DNA from: Chloroflexota bacterium
Lineage (GTDB): Bacteria > Chloroflexota > Anaerolineae > Anaerolineales > UBA4823
Direction: 5' to 3'
DNA length: 7,413 nucleotides
Assembly (NCBI GenBank): GCA_012798185.1
Contig: JAAZNS010000109.1
Span: 1 to 7,413, forward strand
This document shows positions 1 through 6,265 of this stretch, piece by piece. Numbering within the stretch: position 1 is the stretch's first letter; each line of letters starts with the position of its first letter. Made by a program: the position numbers and the translations under genes. The notes below the pieces were generated by a model, which did not search any database, had not been told where the DNA came from, and worked only from the letters and a program-made list of their open reading frames with translations.

Positions 1-2
1 AA

Positions 3-473
3 TATATTGCAAATTACGATAGTAGTGAAGAGTTGCACATTGGCGAAATCATGATCTTCGATAATCATGCCTATGCTGAAGTTGTTGAAGAGAAATCCGG
101 TATTGGTGCATTTGAGCTGCTTGTGGACCCTGATAATCTGGCAGTCTTCCCCGAGATGGGTCCAAATATGATGTGGAACCTTAAATATGGACACATGCGC
201 GGGGGCATGATGGGCAGTGGTTTTTACAACGGTGAAGCTGAAATGCCGATTAACGGAGAAGAAGCCATCCGTATTGCTAATGAATATTTGAGTTCAAATG
301 GAAGCGATTTAACTGCATACGATCATCCTGATCCATTCTACGGCTATTACACCATTCATACCATGAAGAATGGAAAAGTGTTTGGCATGCTGAGCGTAAA
401 CGGTTATGACGGAGAAGTTTATATACATACCTGGCATGGGGATTTTATAGAAATGACCGAGCATGATGATTAA
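3..473 (+). CDS. Met-rich protein with PepSY-like C-terminal domain (5' partial)
   Basis: The reading frame is open to the left edge, so the gene starts upstream; the TTG at 33 lies inside the coding frame and is not a convincing start. About 156 residues are visible. The first half has a Met/His/Gly-rich stretch (MMWNLKYGHMRGGMMGSG, coded around 168-224) that could bind a soft metal such as copper. The second half (EEAIRIANEYL, then an aromatic-rich segment YGYYTIHT, then KVFGMLSVNGYDGEVYIHTWHG) has the helix plus beta-strand pattern of PepSY-type domains, including the G-x-V-x-x-H-T-W end. Exact function is unknown. Similar small proteins occur with copper ATPases, and the following genes fit that setting. 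The PepSY assignment rests on pattern only and is moderate; a secreted or membrane-anchored location cannot be judged because the N-terminus is missing. Confidence 0.6.
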   Translation, partial: YIANYDSSEELHIGEIMIFDNHAYAEVVEEKSGIGAFELLVDPDNLAVFPEMGPNMMWNLKYGHMRGGMMGSGFYNGEAEMPINGEEAIRIANEYLSSNGSDLTAYDHPDPFYGYYTIHTMKNGKVFGMLSVNGYDGEVYIHTWHGDFIEMTEHDD

Positions 474-534
474 AGCTTGTTGAATCAGGAAATAGATCAA
501 ATATTAATTAAATTGAGAAAGGAAAGGGTTAAAT

Positions 535-624
535 ATGCTTCAAAAATTATTCGTCTTTTTGTTAGTAGGATTACTACTTTCTTCTTGCGCCGTGCTGCCT
601 GGTCTGAGTTCTAAATCTAATTAA
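535..624 (+). CDS. Lipoprotein signal peptide fragment, 29 aa; detached 5' end of the rhodanese gene
   Basis: ATG 535 follows a good ribosome site (AAAGGAAAGG, about 518-527). The product begins MLQKLFVFLLVGLLLSSC: a basic start, a hydrophobic core and a lipobox L-S-S-C (Cys18), so it would be lipidated and leave a mature peptide of only 12 residues before TAA at 622-624. That stop is in the same frame as the rhodanese ORF starting at 637, with no other stop between them. Related rhodanese-like proteins are often lipoproteins with a short linker after the Cys, so this is best read as the amputated signal peptide of that protein. It could still be expressed as a tiny lipopeptide. An independent small lipoprotein gene is the alternative. 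Confidence 0.6.
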   Translation: MLQKLFVFLLVGLLLSSCAVLPGLSSKSN

Positions 625-636
625 AGGGGATATGAA

Positions 637-1017
637 ATGATTGCTGTCCAGGACATTAATAACTTGAAGGATACGGAAGAATTCACATTAATTAATGTCC
701 ATATCCCGCTAGAGGGAAATATTCCTGATACCGATGCTGAAATCCCATTTGATGATGTTGAAAGTTATATTGGTTTGCTGCCGGATAATAAAGAGGAAAA
801 GATCATTATCTACTGCCGGTCTGGTTCAATGGGAGACATAGCCTCTCAAACACTCGTTAACCTTGGTTATACCGATGTTTTAAATCTGGAAGGCGGCTAT
901 AACGCATGGAAGGCAATTGGTCTTCGTTCGAGGAAAAATAAAAATGAAACGATATCTATTATTCGGAATTGTTTTTGCTTTTATAATAAGCGCCTGCTCC
1001 AGTTTGGCTTCCGCTGA
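637..1017 (+). CDS. Rhodanese-like domain protein, lacking its export signal and with a shifted C-terminus
   Basis: Single rhodanese-like domain of 126 residues as read. Visible family features are FTLINVHIPLEGNIP near the start, the active-site loop Y-C-R-S-G-S-M with catalytic Cys60 (TGC at 814-816), and the final NLEGGYNAW segment. Such domains carry a persulfide or bind metal on the active Cys; the substrate here is unknown. ATG 637 has a well-placed AGGGG (625-629), so the domain may be made in the cytoplasm even though the upstream signal peptide in the same frame (535-624) is cut off by TAA. The last 30 or so residues look foreign and run 74 bp into the next gene. Moving to frame 3 near 922-927 gives a short ending S-F-E-E-K and a stop at 939-941, just before the next ATG at 944, so a 1-nt deletion near 925 is likely. 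Probably a decaying gene whose original extent was 535-941. Confidence 0.75.
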   Translation: MIAVQDINNLKDTEEFTLINVHIPLEGNIPDTDAEIPFDDVESYIGLLPDNKEEKIIIYCRSGSMGDIASQTLVNLGYTDVLNLEGGYNAWKAIGLRSRKNKNETISIIRNCFCFYNKRLLQFGFR

Positions 1018-1420
1018 TAAAACTGTGTTGTCCGACAAATACGGGGTTGTTACGGTTTTCACGGCACCTACCTGAGGATGCTGCACGGGATGGAGCGCGT
1101 ACCTTGAAAAAAACGGTTTTGTAGTCGATCTCAATGAAACACTCGAGATTGAAAAAATAAAATCAGAAAAACAGGTACCGTAATCGCTCTATTCCTGCCA
1201 TACAGCCATCGTGAATGGCTACGTAATTGAAGGACATGTGCCAGTAAAAGAAATAATCAGGCTATTAGAAGAAAGGCCGGACGTGATTGGGATCGCCGTT
1301 GGCGGTATGCCGCCCGGTTCGCCAGGGATGGATCTTACTGGATTCGAAAATGATCCCTTTGATGTGGTGACATTCGCAAAAAACGGAGATATAGAAATCT
1401 TTTCAAGTTATCCAAAATGA
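944..1420 (+). pseudogene. DUF411-family metal-binding lipoprotein, interrupted by TGA and TAA
   Basis: Translating from ATG 944 (ribosome site GAGGAAA, 930-936) gives a lipoprotein signal with lipobox I-S-A-C at Cys18, then VVTVFTAPT, a TGA stop (1073-1075), GCCTGWSAYLEKNGF, a TAA stop (1181-1183), then SLYSCHTAIVNGYVIEGHVP and GIAVGGMPPGSPGM, ending at TGA 1418-1420. This is the complete DUF411 layout: a thioredoxin-like Cys cluster near the start, the S-C-H-T motif and the G-H-V-P and P-G-S-P-G-M motifs. The family is thought to bind copper or other soft metals in the periplasm. The TGA sits exactly where the family has the first Cys of T-C-G-C-C; the TAA replaces one residue in VP-x-SLYSCHT. 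Everything else stays in frame over 158 codons. Two stops favour a recently inactivated gene. A selenocysteine reading of the TGA is possible but would not rescue the TAA. The segment from 1211 can be read as a 69-aa ORF but has no evident ribosome site. Confidence 0.8.
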
Positions 1421-1576
1421 GGACATTGTCAATAGCGATGATTCGTTGGAATTATTGGTATATCCGAAAAAATACTTAATAAAGAAAACGAACAAATTAA
1501 TGAGATGTTTATACAAAATTGAGTAAATGGAAGATATGTTAATTAATAGACAGATTAGATTTAATAGGAAAGGAAG

Positions 1577-1852
1577 ATGAAAATGGGAAAAAACAAAGAT
1601 ATGCATAAACATGAAATGATGGAACAGATGAAATACACCTGTCCAATGCATCCTGAGATCGTTCAGGATCATCCCGGTAATTGTTCTAAATGTGGGATGG
1701 CGCTGGTACCTGGTGAGAAACCGATGATGGTGGAGAATACTGAATATACATGCCCAATGCATCCTGAAATAATACAGGATCATCCAGGAAGTTGTCCCAA
1801 ATGTGGTATGTTCCTTGAGCCCATTGGAGATGTAAACAATAGTGAAGACTAA
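1577..1852 (+). CDS. Small heavy-metal-binding protein with two CPMHP repeats
   Basis: A 91-residue soluble protein with a His/Met-rich start (HKHEMMEQM) and two copies of the heavy-metal-binding domain: YTCPMHPE, then QDHPG, then C-x-K-C-G-M. The repeats are coded at 1634-1711 and 1745-1822. Each offers three Cys plus Met and His ligands, suited to Cu(I) or similar soft metals. The protein probably works as a cytoplasmic metal buffer or donor for the ATPase that follows, because the same domain forms the N-terminus of that ATPase. The ribosome site GGAAAGGAAG serves ATG 1577 or ATG 1583 about equally well. Its last 11 bp overlap the GTG start of copA. Its two repeats look like a duplicate of the two in copA, so it may be a split-off piece of a longer N-terminus. 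Confidence 0.8.
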   Translation: MKMGKNKDMHKHEMMEQMKYTCPMHPEIVQDHPGNCSKCGMALVPGEKPMMVENTEYTCPMHPEIIQDHPGSCPKCGMFLEPIGDVNNSED

Positions 1853-2048
1853 AACTGAATATACATGCCCAATGCACCCTGAGGTCGTTCAGGATCATAT
1901 AGGTAATTGTCCGAAATGCGGAATGATGCTTGAAACTCGTGGTGTATCGATGGCGAAGACAACGACTGAATATACTTGCCCTATGCACCCTGAAATTATC
2001 CAAGATCATCCTGGTAATTGTCCAAAATGCGGGATGACTCTGGAACCA
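1634..2048 (+). repeat. Four tandem heavy-metal-binding repeats across two reading frames
   Basis: The 26-codon unit Y-T-C-P-M-H-P-E ... C-x-K-C-G-M-x-L occurs at 1634-1711, 1745-1822, 1860-1937 and 1971-2048. Start-to-start distances are 111, 115 and 111 bp. Copies 1 and 3 share the codons for V-Q-D-H and copies 2 and 4 share I-I-Q-D-H-P-G and L-E-P, so the array looks like a two-unit block duplicated with a 226-bp shift. Because 226 is not a multiple of 3, the frame changes between copies 2 and 3. Copies 2 and 3 also share a 23-bp identical stretch starting just before the Tyr codon. Confidence 0.85.
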
Positions 2049-4076
2049 TTAACGGTAAACACTGAAGAGAAAAACGAAGAACTCACCTATATGAGCCGCC
2101 GCTTTTGGATCAGTACTGTTTTAGCTGTTCCCGTTTTTCTAATTGCGATGGTCGCTGACCTTATGCCTGCTTGGTTGCCGTTTGGGATAACCATGCACAC
2201 TGTTCAATGGATCGAGTTTGCCTTAGCAACCCCTGTAGTATTGTGGGGTGGATGGCCATTTTTTATCCGGGGCTGGAAATCAATACAGACATGGAATCTC
2301 AATATGTTTACCCTGATCGCTATGGGTGTCTCAGTCGCTTGGGGATATAGTGTTATTGCTTTATTATTCCCACAGATTTTTCCACCCATTATGCAAACGG
2401 ATGGCGGTTTGGTACATGTTTATTTCGAAGCTTCAGCCGTTATTACAGCACTTGTGCTCTTAGGGCAAGTGCTCGAATTACGAGCTCGCTCACGAACTAA
2501 TGCAGCGATTCAAATGCTATTAAATCTTGCCCCAAATACAGCACGCATCGTACGAAAAGATGGATCTGAAGAAGATATCCCGCTGGAACATGTACAATCT
2601 GGTGATACGTTGCGTGTTCGTCCAGGCGAGAAAATACCTGTTGATGGCGTTGTAGTCGATGGAGAAAGCAGCGTAGATGAATCGATGGTCACAGGTGAGT
2701 CGATTCCTGTGGCAAAATCTACCGGCGAAAAACTGATTGGTGCAACAGTTAATGGAACTGGTAGTTTATTAATGAAAGCAGAAAAAGTAGGATCTGATAC
2801 CTTGCTTGCTCAAATCGTCAAAATGGTAGCAGAGGCTCAGCGCTCACGTGCACCTATTCAAAAATTAGCTGATGTTGTAGCAGGTTATTTTGTTCCTATC
2901 GTTGTAGGTGCTTCTGTTATTACTTTTATCGGCTGGTTTTTATTCGGGCCAGAACCAAAGCTCGCACATGCCATTGTTAATGCCGTTGCTGTGCTTATTA
3001 TCGCATGTCCATGTGCTTTAGGACTAGCTACACCAATATCTATAATGGTGGGAACCGGGCGTGGTGCGACTGCAGGAGTATTAATAAAGAATGCCGAAGC
3101 GCTTGAGATCATGGAAAAAGTTGACACACTTGTTGTGGATAAGACGGGTACGCTAACTGAAGGTAAACCAAAACTAATAGCTGTTCAATCTGAAAAAGGG
3201 TTTACTGAAGATAAGGTTTTACGTATAGCAGCCAGTTTGGAACGTGCCAGTGAACATCCTCTGGCTGAAGCTATCGTTCGTGGCGCGGAAGAAGAGGGGA
3301 TCAAGCTGGTAAAGACAAATGATTTCCAATCTATTACCGGTAAAGGTGTCACAGGGAAAGTTAATGGACGAACTGTTGCGGTAGGTAATGCAAAATTATT
3401 GGAAAACTTGGATATCAATCCCGGTGATTTGCCACAACGAGCGGTCAATTTACGCGGAGATGGTAATACTGTTATGTTGGTTGCCATAAATGGGAAGGCA
3501 GCGGGTTTGATTGCTGTTGCTGACCCCATCAAAGATTCAACCCCGGAAGCCATTCGTGATTTGCATTCTGAAGGAATCAAGATTGTTATGCTCACTGGTG
3601 ATAGCCAAACTACGGCAAACGCAGTTGCCGGCAAATTAAGTATCGATCAAGTCCAGGCGGAGGTAATGCCTGAACAAAAAGTCTCCGTGGTTAAACAACT
3701 TCAAGCAGAAGGACATATTGTCGCTATGGCGGGTGATGGGATTAACGATGCGCCTGCTTTGGCGCAGGCTCAAGTTGGGATAGCGATGGGTACAGGTACA
3801 GATGTGGCTATGGAAAGCGCTGGTGTCACATTAATCAAGGGTGATCTGAGGGGAATTGTCAGAGCAAGACGTTTAAGCCGAGCGACAATGCGCAACATCA
3901 GGCAGAATCTTTTCTTTGCTTTCATTTATAACTCTGTGGGCGTTCCAATTGCCGCGGGAGTGTTATACCCGTTCTTTGGAATACTGCTGTCACCGATAAT
4001 CGCTGCTGCAGCGATGAGCTTTAGCTCAGTGTCAGTGATCAGCAATGCTTTGAGACTTAGACGCGCGAAATTATAA
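1842..4076 (+). CDS. copA: Cu(I)-exporting P1B-1-type ATPase with N-terminal CPMHP metal-binding repeats
   Basis: Inner-membrane pump of 744 residues that exports Cu(I), and possibly Ag(I), using ATP. Order: two heavy-metal-binding repeats (about residues 7-32 and 44-69) in place of the usual CXXC-type domain; membrane helices from about residue 85; actuator motif T284-G-E-S; ion-site helix C389-P-C391; phosphorylation motif D433-K-T-G-T; nucleotide-binding H472-P; hinge G631-D-G-I-N-D; and the last helices with F-I-Y696-N697 and M725-S-F-S-S. The CPC, YN and MxxSS residues together are the Cu(I) signature of the P1B-1 group, which argues against Zn/Cd/Pb types. The GTG start at 1842 has a GGAG at 1826-1829, a rather long 12 nt away, and overlaps the preceding gene by 11 bp, implying coupled translation. 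ATG 1950 is an internal alternative that would remove one repeat, but no ribosome site is evident. No key residue is missing. Confidence 0.95.
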   Translation: MKTKTEYTCPMHPEVVQDHIGNCPKCGMMLETRGVSMAKTTTEYTCPMHPEIIQDHPGNCPKCGMTLEPLTVNTEEKNEELTYMSRRFWISTVLAVPVFLIAMVADLMPAWLPFGITMHTVQWIEFALATPVVLWGGWPFFIRGWKSIQTWNLNMFTLIAMGVSVAWGYSVIALLFPQIFPPIMQTDGGLVHVYFEASAVITALVLLGQVLELRARSRTNAAIQMLLNLAPNTARIVRKDGSEEDIPLEHVQSGDTLRVRPGEKIPVDGVVVDGESSVDESMVTGESIPVAKSTGEKLIGATVNGTGSLLMKAEKVGSDTLLAQIVKMVAEAQRSRAPIQKLADVVAGYFVPIVVGASVITFIGWFLFGPEPKLAHAIVNAVAVLIIACPCALGLATPISIMVGTGRGATAGVLIKNAEALEIMEKVDTLVVDKTGTLTEGKPKLIAVQSEKGFTEDKVLRIAASLERASEHPLAEAIVRGAEEEGIKLVKTNDFQSITGKGVTGKVNGRTVAVGNAKLLENLDINPGDLPQRAVNLRGDGNTVMLVAINGKAAGLIAVADPIKDSTPEAIRDLHSEGIKIVMLTGDSQTTANAVAGKLSIDQVQAEVMPEQKVSVVKQLQAEGHIVAMAGDGINDAPALAQAQVGIAMGTGTDVAMESAGVTLIKGDLRGIVRARRLSRATMRNIRQNLFFAFIYNSVGVPIAAGVLYPFFGILLSPIIAAAAMSFSSVSVISNALRLRRAKL

Positions 4077-4145
4077 TTTTGAAAAAGTCAATATGCCAAG
4101 TGTTTTACCGGCGTGATAAAAAAGAAACATTTTTCAACTTATTGG

Positions 4146-4180
4146 CAGGTGAGGTGCATATTATTTATGAATCTCACCTG
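4146..4180 (+). terminator. Possible transcription terminator after copA
   Basis: Inverted repeat CAGGTGAG (4146-4153) and CTCACCTG (4173-4180), 8 bp with a 19-nt loop. The nearest T-run (4195-4200) is 14 nt further on, so it is a weak intrinsic terminator candidate and could instead be a protein-binding palindrome. Its position some 70 bp past the copA stop fits an operon end. Confidence 0.4.
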
Positions 4181-4303
4181 TTACCTTATACCCGTTTTTT
4201 ATGTATCCTCTGGATATATTTTGCCTAACTAAATATTAATCGTAAAATATAAAAAGTGCTCCCTCCATTTATTGATGAAATCACTTTCTGTAGATTCTAT
4301 CTC

Positions 4304-4334
4304 AACAATCACCCACCTACATCAGTTGATTGTT
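4304..4334. repeat. Inverted repeat, 8-bp stem
   Basis: AACAATCA (4304-4311) and TGATTGTT (4327-4334) pair perfectly around a 15-nt loop and are followed by TTCTTAATTAA. It may be a weak terminator-like hairpin or a binding site in the AT-rich junction; no gene depends on it visibly. Confidence 0.35.
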
Positions 4335-4380
4335 TCTTAATTAAACAAAAACCAAATCGAAATATCTAATTCCTTTACGG

Positions 4381-4400
4381 AAAAGAATCTCTATTCTTTT
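4381..4400. repeat. Short AT-rich hairpin, 8-bp stem
   Basis: AAAAGAAT (4381-4388) and ATTCTTTT (4393-4400) pair perfectly around a CTCT loop. The A-run and T-run arms look like a bidirectional terminator without a GC-rich core. Chance occurrence is possible in such AT-rich DNA. Confidence 0.35.
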
Positions 4401-4489
4401 GTTATTTTAAAAATGATATTAATGATTTTCTTGAACAGAATTATTTAGAAACAAAATATTTTCATTATTTGAGTCGCCTTTCCTCTCCT

Positions 4490-4508
4490 GTGTGCAATTC
4501 GTGTGCAA
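4490..4508 (+). repeat. Direct repeat GTGTGCAA, 11-bp period
   Basis: Two perfect copies of GTGTGCAA at 4490-4497 and 4501-4508, one helical turn apart, lying 112-130 bp left of the tRNA half. The spacing suits cooperative protein binding, and integrase or excisionase sites are expected near such a junction. Function is inferred from place only. Confidence 0.4.
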
Positions 4509-4530
4509 AAGCGGTGGAATTTATGGAAAC

Positions 4531-4585
4531 AATGGACACTATGGATTTTTTTTGCCCTAATTTTAGACAAAATGGACGCTATAGA
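4531..4585 (+). repeat. Imperfect direct repeat AATGGACRCTATRGA, 40 bp apart
   Basis: AATGGACACTATGGA (4531-4545) and AATGGACGCTATAGA (4571-4585) match at 13 of 15 positions, four helical turns apart, just left of the tRNA-derived core. Their place on the inferred element side fits arm-type binding sites of a tyrosine integrase; this is inference. Confidence 0.4.
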
Positions 4586-4619
4586 CCCCAAAATACCCTA
4601 TGAACACACCTGCGAATGA

Positions 4620-4661
<42 letters not shown>

Positions 4662-4683
4662 TCTGGTAAAAATATATTTTATA

Positions 4684-4716
4684 TAACAAAGCCACCCATA
4701 GTAGGCGGCTTTGTTA
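4684..4716 (+). terminator. Hairpin after the tRNA-Pro half, probable former tRNA terminator
   Basis: TAACAAAGCC (4684-4693) pairs perfectly with GGCTTTGTTA (4707-4716), 10 bp, and two further C-G pairs are possible inside the loop. No clean T-run follows, but T-rich DNA does (CATCTATTTT). Its place 22 bp past the tRNA 3' end suits the terminator of the original tRNA-Pro gene; it also insulates the arsR promoter from upstream transcription. Confidence 0.6.
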
Positions 4717-4771
4717 CATCTATTTTGTACGCAGCTTTTGTTGATTAATTTGCCATAAATATAATATCATA

Positions 4772-4800
4772 TTGACTCTTATCGATTTGACATATATAAT
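4772..4800 (+). promoter_or_regulatory. Sigma-70-type promoter of the arsR-hgcA-hgcB-acr3 operon
   Basis: TTGACT (-35, 4772-4777), a 17-bp spacer, and a consensus TATAAT (-10, 4795-4800). Start of transcription would be near 4806-4808, leaving a leader of about 28 nt before ATG 4836. This is the only strong promoter seen for the operon. Confidence 0.75.
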
Positions 4801-4810
4801 GCTCACATTG

Positions 4811-4824
4811 ATATTGTTCGATAT
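4811..4824. promoter_or_regulatory. Possible ArsR operator
   Basis: Interrupted palindrome ATAT-TGTTCG-ATAT just after the likely transcription start and before the ribosome site (GAGG, 4825-4828). ArsR-family repressors bind AT-rich dyads overlapping or just past their own promoter, so autoregulation here is plausible. The symmetry is imperfect and the motif is short; low certainty. Confidence 0.3.
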
Positions 4825-4835
4825 GAGGTATGGGT

Positions 4836-5171
4836 ATGGAAAAATATCTGGATAATGCAAAAGTCTTCAAAGCATTAGGTGAACCTAAAAGGATCATGAT
4901 CATTGATATGCTTTCATGTGGTGAGCTTTGTGCCTGCATGATTTTGAAGAAATTTGAGATGTCCCAATCCACGTTATCCCATCATATGAAACTTCTCTGC
5001 GAGTGTGGGCTTGTAAACAGTAGTGAAAAGGGTAAATGGACATACTATTCAGTGAATACAGATACTTTAAACAAGACAAAACAGTTTCTTGACGATATCA
5101 CAAATGAAAAGGAAAACTGTATTTGTAAAGAAGATAATTCCTGCTGCAAAGGAAGTAATGAAAATGAGTGA
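4836..5171 (+). CDS. arsR: ArsR/SmtB-family metalloid-responsive repressor
   Basis: Winged-helix repressor of 111 residues that should leave DNA when it binds As(III), Sb(III) or another thiophilic metal. Start 4836 is preferred over the in-frame ATG at 4830 because GAGG (4825-4828) is 7 nt from 4836 but only 1 nt from 4830. Visible parts: AKVFKALGEPKR helix; metal motif E30-L-C32-A-C34-M, matching the two core Cys of classic ArsR, with Leu37 where E. coli ArsR has a third Cys; recognition helix MSQSTLSHHMKLL (42-54); and a wing KGKWTYYSVN. An unusual extra is a Cys-rich tail, C95-I-C97 and C103-C104, in a charged extension past the usual C-terminal helix. It is first in the operon and overlaps hgcA by 8 bp. 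An arsR-like gene transcribed with hgcAB is known from some mercury methylators. Whether it senses As(III), Hg(II) or both cannot be told from sequence. Confidence 0.93.
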   Translation: MEKYLDNAKVFKALGEPKRIMIIDMLSCGELCACMILKKFEMSQSTLSHHMKLLCECGLVNSSEKGKWTYYSVNTDTLNKTKQFLDDITNEKENCICKEDNSCCKGSNENE

Positions 5172-6252
5172 TGAAAGATCTTGCTGCTGTTCATCAAATG
5201 ATTGTTGTGTTGAAAAATCCTTGACAGTGTATGACAAAAAGGATAAATGGGTAGTGGATGAAATCCATACATCGAAAGGTACCGTGCTTGTGGTTTCAAC
5301 TAATCTTGATATGAAGGATTTTTTCGAAGCATGGAAAGTACGCTGGGGTATAGGCAGGATGGATTATAAGATCAGTCCAGGGCTTTATGCAGTAGGCAAT
5401 CCAGATCAAACTTCCCCCGTATTGGTTAGTGTAAATTACAAACTGACATTTAATGCTTTACGGAAAGAACTTGCAGGATTGGACTGCTGGATTCTGGTAC
5501 TCGATACAAAGGGCATCAATGTTTGGTGTGCTGCTGGTAAAGGGACCTTTGGAACTAATGAGCTGGTACATCGCATATTAAAAACGGAACTATCCGAAAT
5601 TGTTTCACACAAGAAATTAGTGTTACCTCAGCTGGGTGCACCTGGTGTGAGCGCCCATGAAGTGACCAAACAGACCGGGTTTTCTATAGTTTATGGTCCA
5701 GTGAGAGCAAAGGATATAAAAGCTTTTCTGACATCAGATTTCAAGGCTACAGAAGATATGCGTACGGTTAAATTCACATTATGGGATAGATTAGTTCTTA
5801 CTCCCATAGATCTGGTTGCTGCAATAAAGAAATCATTGATAGTTTTCGGAATATTGTTCATAGTAAACCTGTTTGCCGCAAAGCCTTTCGGACTAGCTGA
5901 TTTTATTATCTATACAGGAACTGTGGTAACTGGAACTGTAATTACACCCGTTCTCCTTCCCTATATTCCTGGAAGAGCGTTTGCATGGAAGGGTTGGCTA
6001 TTTGGGCTCCTATGGACAGCCGGATCGGTTTGGTTGAACGGCTGGTTTACTTCCGAATTTTTACTTGTGGCGATAGGTTATCTGCTTGTGCTTCCATCGT
6101 TATCAGCTTTTCTATCGATGAACTTCACGGGATCATCAACGTATACTTCCTATTCCGGCGTTATCAAGGAAATGAAAACAGCAATACCACTCATTGCTCT
6201 TTCATCCATCACGGGTATTTTGCTGGTATTGATCAATAGTCTGCTGGCTTAG
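5164..6252 (+). CDS. hgcA: HgcA, corrinoid-dependent mercury methyltransferase
   Basis: Membrane-anchored corrinoid protein of 362 residues that carries a methyl group on cobalamin and passes it to Hg(II), making methylmercury; hgcA is required for this in anaerobes. The cytoplasmic corrinoid-binding domain (about 20-190) holds the diagnostic cap-helix motif N119-V-W-C122-A-A-G-K126, whose Cys is thought to be the lower-axial cobalt ligand, and the motif Y-G178-P-V-R-A, also seen in related CO dehydrogenase/acetyl-CoA synthase corrinoid proteins. From W207 on, about five hydrophobic segments follow, with the conserved N320-F-T-G-S-S-T-Y-T-S between the fourth and fifth. Start 5164 has GGAAG (5151-5155) 8 nt upstream; the in-frame ATG at 5158 is too close to it. 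Oddity: the N-terminus SCCCSSNDCC has five Cys before the domain. It overlaps arsR by 8 bp and is followed 13 bp later by hgcB, its expected electron donor. Confidence 0.96.
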   Translation: MSDERSCCCSSNDCCVEKSLTVYDKKDKWVVDEIHTSKGTVLVVSTNLDMKDFFEAWKVRWGIGRMDYKISPGLYAVGNPDQTSPVLVSVNYKLTFNALRKELAGLDCWILVLDTKGINVWCAAGKGTFGTNELVHRILKTELSEIVSHKKLVLPQLGAPGVSAHEVTKQTGFSIVYGPVRAKDIKAFLTSDFKATEDMRTVKFTLWDRLVLTPIDLVAAIKKSLIVFGILFIVNLFAAKPFGLADFIIYTGTVVTGTVITPVLLPYIPGRAFAWKGWLFGLLWTAGSVWLNGWFTSEFLLVAIGYLLVLPSLSAFLSMNFTGSSTYTSYSGVIKEMKTAIPLIALSSITGILLVLINSLLA

Positions 6253-6265
6253 ATAGGAGTTTGTA

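Noticed and set aside
1076..1130. Bacterial SECIS element for the TGA at 1073
   Set aside because: The only hairpin I can draw (TGCT/AGCG, 1079-1097) has four weak pairs and a loop starting about 7 nt from the TGA, too near for typical bacterial SECIS elements.
535..1420. Recoded genetic code (stops read as amino acids)
   Set aside because: copA ends normally at TAA, and arsR and hgcB at TGA, where family length ends; the internal stops are limited to two genes.
1211..1420. Independent 69-aa gene
   Set aside because: It is the C-terminal half of the interrupted DUF411 gene in the same frame, with no ribosome site of its own.
1442..1522. Open stretch encoding VGIIGISEKILNKENEQ and nine more residues, possible 3' end of a lost gene
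   Set aside because: 26 codons with no start or recognised family; stops lie just upstream in frame. It could be chance in AT-rich DNA.
1403..2009. Minus-strand ORFs opposite the metal-binding repeats
   Set aside because: They are mirror images of the repeated CPMHP codons and have no ribosome sites or family features.
4745..4972. Minus-strand ORF across the arsR promoter
   Set aside because: It runs through the promoter and the arsR coding region and its product has no recognisable domain.
5089..5163. Longer hgcA beginning at TTG 5089
   Set aside because: It would overlap arsR by 83 bp and has no ribosome site; ATG 5164 has GGAAG 8 nt upstream.
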